Source: Melitaea cinxia (Eukaryota; Arthropoda; Insecta; Lepidoptera; Nymphalidae). Taken from it: a stretch of 64,000 nucleotides of DNA. The position numbers and the translations under genes were made by a program. Below are positions 59,601 through 64,000 of the stretch, in pieces (within the stretch, counting starts at the first letter, position 1; each line of letters opens with the position of its first letter). The DNA lies in assembly GCF_905220565.1 (NCBI RefSeq), contig NC_059414.1, positions 9,236,001 through 9,300,000 of the forward strand, in the 5' to 3' direction. The notes below the pieces were generated by a model. It was not told where the DNA came from. It worked only from the letters and a program-made list of their open reading frames with translations, and did not search any database.

Positions 59601-62600
59601 CAAAAAGGTCTTTAATCCGTTTTACCTTACCTCTTTAATAAGGCTTTAGTCCCAGTAGTGAAATTAGTAAACGTCAGTTGCAAAATAAGTTCGGGGTAGA
59701 GTTGGTGTCTTTTTATCTCAAAATACATTCGTCTAATCTTATTTGCAAATGTCACCCAGATCCCGTTGGAACAATGATTATTATTATTTTTTGGTTTAAT
59801 GGCTTTCAGTTGTGCCAGGGGGCACTGTCGATTTTGCACATGTCACATTTTGCGTGCATATCGGGTAGGTCTGAGAATCGAACAACATCTGTTTTTCATA
59901 CCACCAGTTATAAGGGGGGGGGGATTGATAAGGTTAATAAAATATATGGCAAAACAACGTTTGCGAGGTCAGCTAGTATTATATATTATACACATTAGGA
60001 AAAGAAAAACAGTACGTTCACATAGTCTACCTACAACTACAACTACTACAACTACTACTTAATTTTGTTAATTTTTATAGGTATATGTACACAGAAATGC
60101 TTAAAAGGAACTAAACACAAACATTAACAAACATTCAACATTAAATTAGAACAATGATACAGACAGACAAGTTTCTAATAATAATTATATTAACTATTTC
60201 TGTCATAAAGAAAGATCCCTATAATTCGTTTTTAAATTTCTCTTATTTACAGAAATCGGCAGTTTACAATTTTATTGTATTATTATGTATGCCCTTTTAA
60301 ATATATTTCTATTTTAATGATACCTACATCCTAAGCAATATGAAATAATGATTTCAAAAATATTTTACATTATAACTCTGTTTGTGATTTACGGCTTATT
60401 GTGCACTTTTAGTTCCAGTGTTTTTAACTAAATGCGTTATTCCAATAAAAGTTATTGAATATTTAACAAATACGATCATTAAAATAAATAAAGTAAAATC
60501 TTATATTTTTTATAGATATGTCAAACTGCTTGCAGAAGATACGATAAAATTGAAGAAGCTCTAACGACAAAAGCACATTTCTTAAATTAAATGGAATATC
60601 ACTATGAATACCAATTAGGCGTTTAACGTAGAAAAATTCGTTTATTTATGTAGAGAGAAGTTTTAGCAGTCAGTCGTTTAAAGGCCACTTCAGTTCTTGC
60701 GTAAGGAATTTGTTACAAGTTCTCTAACGATACTGGTAGCACAACGAAAATACTCAGTAGTCTCTGTAATCTTGCGAAGTGCTAAATTAAGTAATTATCG
60801 CAGAGTTGTTATACTCAATACTATTTATGCACTGTTTTAAATTTGTCTATTGATTGTGCGTGGGTCTAGCGTACTAGTAATCATCTAATCTTTGCCTACT
60901 TAGGTTCCCTTTTGGGCCTTGCACACCCTGACGTGTGGAACAGCTCTTTGAGCGAATGAATTACTTTGTCTGTTACTTAATTTTTGTGATTTTTTTTTTT
61001 TGTTTAATTATTTTTCATTTACTTATTTGATATTTTTTTTGTTTACTACATAATTGTATACTGTTGTATAAATGGAATCCGGTGTGTTTTATCATTTTTT
61101 CCACAATCTTTTGCCATTTTTTCAAATTAACAATCTTTTCAAGACAATCTTCAGAAAGCATAAATATAACTAGATTTTTTTTTTTTTTTTGTAGGAGGCA
61201 AACGGCGAGCTGTTGTCAAACAATTCGTCAGTTTTGCAGAACGGGCCGCGTCTCTTAAACCCCACCTCAAGTTTCAACCGTCAGTGGTCGCTGAGTCAAC
61301 TGATATCCGAGTTTACCGAACTGTGCCAGTGGTTGACGCACGTCCAAGAAGAAATATATTCTAGTCCAGAAAATTTATCGAGCAGAAAGTTGAGAATGGT
61401 AAGAACTTATTATTTATTACAAAATAACTATAAGTTATTAAATATTTGTTGGTTTGTTGTCTGGGTTGTGCTTGTGTGTTGTGTGTATTTTTGAACCCAA
61501 GACACAGGAGAAATTCCTGCTGGGACCGTTGAGTGTTTGTGAGAAGTTTATTGGATTTTTATTTGGTCCACTCTGCGTTTATTGCTCTAATTAAGCTATT
61601 TGCGACATTGCGCACAGCTTCGTCAACACCTGATTTGATTCTGACACTGGTGTCAAAAACATTGAAGTAACTACACTAAACAACGATTATTTGTGAACAA
61701 CGCCATAACACTGTCGGTTTGTGGGTTCAGTTCTCGATCGGGATGAATTTATTTTTATGTCTGTTTTGTTGTGCCTTCCCACCGTGCCTCGGAGAGCACG
61801 TTAAGCTGTCGGTTCCGGTTGTTATCATTAATACCTATAAGCGATCGTTACTCAAAGTAGGGAATAATATATCCACCCACCCGCAGTGGAGCAGTGTAGT
61901 GGATAAAGCTTAAAGCAATCCTTCTCCTAAATGTAGAAAGAGGCTTTTGCCTAGGCTTTGCTGACAGTGGGGTGTTACGTGCTGAATAGTAGTTACTCGT
62001 TAGGTGTAGTATTTGAATGTTTAGCTATCATCGCTTTTAAATCACAATTTGACAGCGATAATATTGTACTTTTAGTAACTCTTCAATAATAGTGCGTATA
62101 TATAATATTGTGGATTAGCGTATCTATAATATAAAAATGAGTCGCTGAATGTGTTGCTAAGCGCAAAACTCGAGAACGGTTGGACCGATTTCGCTAATTC
62201 TTTTTTTAAAATATTCCTTGAAGTACGAGGATAGTTCTTACGGAGAGAAAAATTCTAAAAAAAAAAAATTTAAATTTCCTGAAAAAGTCTAAAAACAACA
62301 CTTTTCTATACTCCCATACAAAAGATTTGTGATAATACTTAAAAGTCACGATAAAGTTTGTGTTAGGCGATACGAAGTTCACCGGGTCAGCTAGTTAATT
62401 TTATAATAATATTGGTTAAGTTGATGATTAATATTCAGTTTTACTTATAGAATCGTATGTCGGAGTTAGTGTCGGTGGAGCCGAGGAGAGCTAAGTTTAT
62501 AGAGCAAGCGTCTGCCATTCTCGAACGTATACCGGAGGCTGCCGCTGAGGTAAGACATTCTACCTAATTGATTCACTGACAGTTTGTCATTTGAGAATAT

Positions 62601-63960
62601 TTACGGGCATCCTGGTTATTTCACTCTCAAACATTTTTCTTACAATCGTATATCGGTAAAATAAGTTTTTATTGGCATGCTATTGCGTTAATCTACGTTG
62701 ATAATTTTAGGGCTAGTAAGTAGTACATATTCAAAGAACTGTTCATTCTGGGCAAAGGACGGCGTAATGGATCGAACACATGAATCGATGACGGTCAGGG
62801 TTTTATTCTTGAAATTGGGGATGAAATTGGAACAGTTAAGTTTTCTACAAGTAGTCAATTTGTTTTTGATTCGATTCGTGTTTGATGGTTAACATAAATT
62901 TATCTATATTAATGTTATAAGTTAAAGCTGAAGAGTTTGTTTGTGTTGAATAGTTTATATATTGAGGAAGGCCACATATTAATTTAGTAATTTTTTCCTC
63001 GAATTAACGCGGATGAATCCGCAGGACCAGCTAGTTGGGGTATAAGGTATAAATGTTTTTTAAGAAATTCATAGCCATTTACTTATATGTATATGTCCCA
63101 GTGATGCTAACCCGCAGTGTAGCAGGATAGTGGGTTGTTCTTAAACCGTTATTCTTTATAGGACAGATGTCTTTACCCAGTAATGAAGGCTTGTAAGCTT
63201 TTAATATTCTGCACATTTAAATAAACCGAACTGCACTATGCCGAACCGAAACATACATTTTATGTTCCATTGGATAATATGTACTCGTTTCATATTGAAA
63301 GATTTAGAATTTTCAATAGATTATTAACGGTTAATCGACAATTTTTCTTCCAAAAGATGATAAGTACAAATACCCAGCCAGACACATATTTGTACCTATG
63401 TATTCGCTCCATGTAAGAAATCAGTATAAATAATTACATAACAAACTACATCTCATAATATTCTAATATATCCCTCGAAAGGCAGACAAGACACATATTA
63501 ATGAAATTTATTTTATAATTTATTCTATTTAAATATTAGACCATGTTTGCTCAAAGTCTTTAAACAATCCATAACAATTAGATGTGACAGATAAATATAT
63601 GTGTGGTAGAATTATCGGATATAGTATATTAAGTAGTGTGGTCATTTTTAATATTGTGGTTTTCATTTTCATTATATATGGCAAAATAATGTATATTTAC
63701 AAATAATATTGAAGAGATTTTTTTTTGAAAGTTAGAAGATTTTTTTTATTGTTAAAAAACTAGTATTATCAGTCATTAGTAAAAGCAACTCATACAAATA
63801 ATATTCATTAAGATTGATAAACTAAAACTTTTGTACTTAATATATTTGTTTCAACAGGTGACGTGGCGAGTGGAGCATTTGAACGTGAAGTGGGAAAGTC
63901 TGCGCTTGTTGCTCAACCCGGAGAAACAGAATATTGATGGGGACTGTTCTGATACCGTGG
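56609..63960 (+). CDS. Spectrin-repeat protein, N-terminal 227 residues, spliced; possibly klarsicht/nesprin-like
   Basis: Six coding segments (56609-56618, 57627-57753, 59031-59169, 61195-61398, 62451-62549, 63858-63960) join with consistent phase 1,2,0,0,0 and a last donor in phase 1. All introns are GT-AG. The start ATG has an in-frame TGA 15 bp upstream (56594-56596) and a CAAA context. Residues 1-60 are Ser/Pro/basic-rich. Residues about 70-92 form an acidic and aromatic segment (DDLWPLLQHHYEYIMDNQ). Residues 123-227 look like one spectrin repeat: helix A with LCQWL (Trp138), a helix B in exon 5, and helix C with LNVKWESL (Trp205). Trp in helices A and C is the family hallmark. No signal peptide or membrane segment is visible, and the C-terminus lies outside the window. 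Klarsicht/nesprin (KASH, nuclear positioning) is an inference from fold and feel; mAKAP-like or other spectrin-repeat proteins are alternatives. The exon structure is much surer than the name. Confidence 0.85.
56892..57251 (+). mobile_element. tRNA-headed SINE, full length, in intron 1
   Basis: Same family as 51414, with box A (TTGGCGCAACGG), box B (GGGTTCGATCCCC), body and end CCCAGCAGTGGAATATTACA. An exact 10-bp duplication TATCGAAATG flanks it (56882-56891, 57252-57261). It lies in the first coding intron, between the 10-nt coding tip and exon 2, in the same orientation as the gene. Confidence 0.85.
57627..57753 (+). CDS. Coding exon 2 of the spectrin-repeat gene
   Basis: Acceptor TTTCAG precedes 57627 and donor GTGCGT follows 57753. 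The first two bases complete the Ser codon begun in the initiator exon (A|GT). The exon encodes about 41 residues rich in Ser, Pro and Leu and ends in basic residues (LTKK). GC content rises sharply against the flanking intron, as expected for coding sequence. Confidence 0.82.
57929..58165 (+). mobile_element. Different tRNA-headed SINE, intron 2
   Basis: Box A-like CCGTTGGCGCAATATGTAGC and box B-like ATGAGTTCGATTCCCGCC give a tRNA-related head. The remainder (GGCTGGGTGTAATATTTG, an AT-rich middle, ATCAGTAGGCTGTTACC, CAGGCATTAAGTGGCTTACC, AGACGGTCGTGTG) is unlike the 51-kb SINE. It is a single copy in this window, so its ends are approximate. Confidence 0.6.
58270..58702 (-). mobile_element. 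MITE-like element interrupted by another repeat, intron 2
   Basis: Left part GTTTGCTCGTAAAC, A-run, ACTTCATTTACCAGTATAC and right part CAGATCTCGATCAAATTTAA, CGGTCCACCCAGTAAAAAGT, AAAGCTGGTT fit the family in reverse. The stretch 58380-58540 between them is foreign. Confidence 0.6.
58380..58540 (+). mobile_element. Unclassified repeat nested in the MITE at 58270
   Basis: TAGGCTTGCGTGCGACCACT, TTTCACCTGATGATAAGTGA, CTAAGATGGAGCACGCTTAT, CTGGAAACACAGATCACAGA. I recall this word order as a frequent moth/butterfly repeat, but no second copy is in the window to define borders. Confidence 0.45.
59031..59169 (+). CDS. Coding exon 3 of the spectrin-repeat gene
   Basis: Acceptor ATTACAG, donor GTGAGT. 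The first base completes the Arg codon AG|G. The 46 codons that follow hold a Trp/Arg-rich start (EAWRRSWGS), a Gly/Ser linker and the segment DDLWPLLQHHYEYIMDNQ, ending SCK. This is the most GC-rich part of the region. A different frame also opens with an ATG at 59040, but it breaks the phase with both neighbouring exons. Confidence 0.88.
59226..59402 (-). mobile_element. Interspersed repeat fragment (same family as 29115), in intron 3
   Basis: The reverse complement aligns with 29115-29290 (ACTGAGGTAAGGAACAGCAG, GTCCGACTGGGGAAATAC, GGTAAGGTGACCAGAGCTCC). It lies 57 bp downstream of the donor of exon 3 and carries the GT/AG-rich word GGTAAGGT on the opposite strand only, so it should not disturb splicing. 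Confidence 0.65.
59840..59978 (+). mobile_element. Helitron 3' end fragment in intron 3
   Basis: GTGCATATCGGGTAGGTCTG, a nine-G run, AATATATGGCAAAACAACG, then TTTGCGAGGTCAGCTAGT match the 3' half of the 32.2-kb Helitrons in the opposite orientation. The 5' half is missing. Confidence 0.7.
60030..60060. repeat. (CTA/CAA)n short repeat, intron 3
   Basis: CTACAACTACAACTACTACA-type units. They produce an artefactual run of threonines in one frame. Confidence 0.8.
61195..61398 (+). CDS. Coding exon 4 of the spectrin-repeat gene
   Basis: A long T-run and GTAG acceptor lead in, with donor GTAAGA at 61399. There are 68 codons in phase 0 at both ends. The first 30 residues are a polar linker (EANGELLSNNSS and on). 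The rest is amphipathic helix, including QWSLSQLISEFTELCQWL, read as helix A of a spectrin repeat with the conserved Trp. Confidence 0.9.
61463..61530 (+). mobile_element. Orphan body of the alternative SINE, intron 4
   Basis: GTGTGTTGTGTGTATTTTTG then CAAGACACAGGAGAAATTCC and TGCTGGGACCGTTGAG match the second half of the SINE at 7812 (reverse strand there). No tRNA head precedes it. Confidence 0.55.
61690..61985 (+). mobile_element. tRNA-headed SINE, diverged copy in intron 4
   Basis: A weak box B (GGGTTCAGTTCTCGATCG) is followed by the conserved body CACCGTGCCTCGGAGAGCAC, TTAAGCTGTCGGTTCCGG and an altered end (GTGTAGTGGATAAAGCTTAA, CAGTGGGGTGTTACGTGCTG). It lies 292 bp after exon 4. Confidence 0.7.
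62123..62394 (+). mobile_element. Non-autonomous Helitron in intron 4
   Basis: It starts TCTATAATATAAAAATGAGT, ends GTTCACCGGGTCAGCTAG, and is flanked by A on the left and T on the right, as expected for Helitron insertion. It is the same family as 25180-25468 and orientated with the gene. Its end is 56 bp from the acceptor of exon 5, leaving just enough room for a branch point. Confidence 0.85.
62451..62549 (+). CDS. Coding exon 5 of the spectrin-repeat gene
   Basis: Acceptor TTATAG, donor GTAAGA, 33 codons in phase 0 at both ends. It encodes a heptad-like helix (NRMSELVSVEPRRAKF, then IEQASAILERIPEAAAE), read as helix B and the turn of the spectrin repeat. The acceptor lies only 56 bp downstream of the CTAG end of an intronic Helitron. 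Confidence 0.88.
62905..63034 (+). mobile_element. Helitron-like 3' end, intron 5
   Basis: GTTAAAGCTGAAGAGTTTG leads to a perfect short stem GCGGAT-GA-ATCCGC, then AGGACCAG and CTAG at 63031-63034. Short and diverged; left border approximate. Confidence 0.5.
63858..63960 (+). CDS. Coding exon 6 of the spectrin-repeat gene, last in window
   Basis: Acceptor TTTCAACAG, donor GTGAGTG at 63961; 34 codons plus one base (phase 1). VTWRVEHLNVKWESLRLLL matches a spectrin helix C with the conserved Trp. The tail (NIDGDCSDTV) is acidic and probably a linker. The gene continues past the window. Confidence 0.88.
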
Positions 63961-64000
63961 GTGAGTGTTTTGGTTAATTTGGCGTATAAATGAAAATATA

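Noticed and set aside
59799..60062. Frame ending in a run of threonines
   Set aside because: Helitron fragment plus a CTA simple repeat.
61213..61494. 93-codon frame starting at ATG 61213 and reading through 61399
   Set aside because: Its first part is exon 4, but it ignores the clear donor GTAAGA; the rest is intron.
1..64000. CRISPR array, operon or prokaryotic features
   Set aside because: No spaced repeat array; intron structure and transposon content are animal.

Overview
The window looks like lepidopteran (moth or butterfly) nuclear DNA. It is strongly AT-rich, has one spliced gene with GT-AG introns, and is packed with repeats of types I associate with Lepidoptera: Helitron-like elements ending in CTAG with short 3' hairpins, tRNA-headed SINEs, AACCGACTTC-bordered MITE-like elements and RTE-like LINEs. 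I cannot name the species. Repeat assignments come from motifs and from comparing copies inside the window, not from a database.

The only host gene I can support lies at the right end on the + strand. A 5' UTR exon ends with a 10-nt coding tip (M-S-T plus one base). It is followed by five coding exons (57627-57753, 59031-59169, 61195-61398, 62451-62549, 63858-63960) whose phases all agree, and the gene runs off the window end. The 227 residues visible contain a spectrin-like three-helix repeat. Klarsicht/nesprin-type (KASH) proteins are my best but unproven guess.

Everything left of about 56.2 kb is gene-poor and carries layered transposons. Two LINEs keep long open frames: a 5'-truncated copy at 20512-23022 (-) flanked by an 11-bp target site duplication, and an essentially full-length copy at 36488-39706 (+) with intact endonuclease and reverse transcriptase and a 12-bp duplication. 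A short non-autonomous family (30334-30655, 52281-52570, 55430-55736) fuses the 5' UTR of the second LINE directly to its 3' end. All copies share one junction, so this is a mobile family and not a set of independent deletions. Short 5'-truncated tails of the same LINE sit at 9245-9391 and 47400-47784.

Other structure: a perfect 179-bp inverted repeat at 10774-11329; two GGACC/GATC-rich fold-back blocks at 45.9 and 46.5 kb; several Helitron-like families, including a head-to-tail pair at 32.2-32.8 kb; MITE-like copies, some dimeric or nested; and tRNA-headed SINEs with two alternative bodies. Repeats also fill the introns of the host gene, one Helitron ending 56 bp before an exon.
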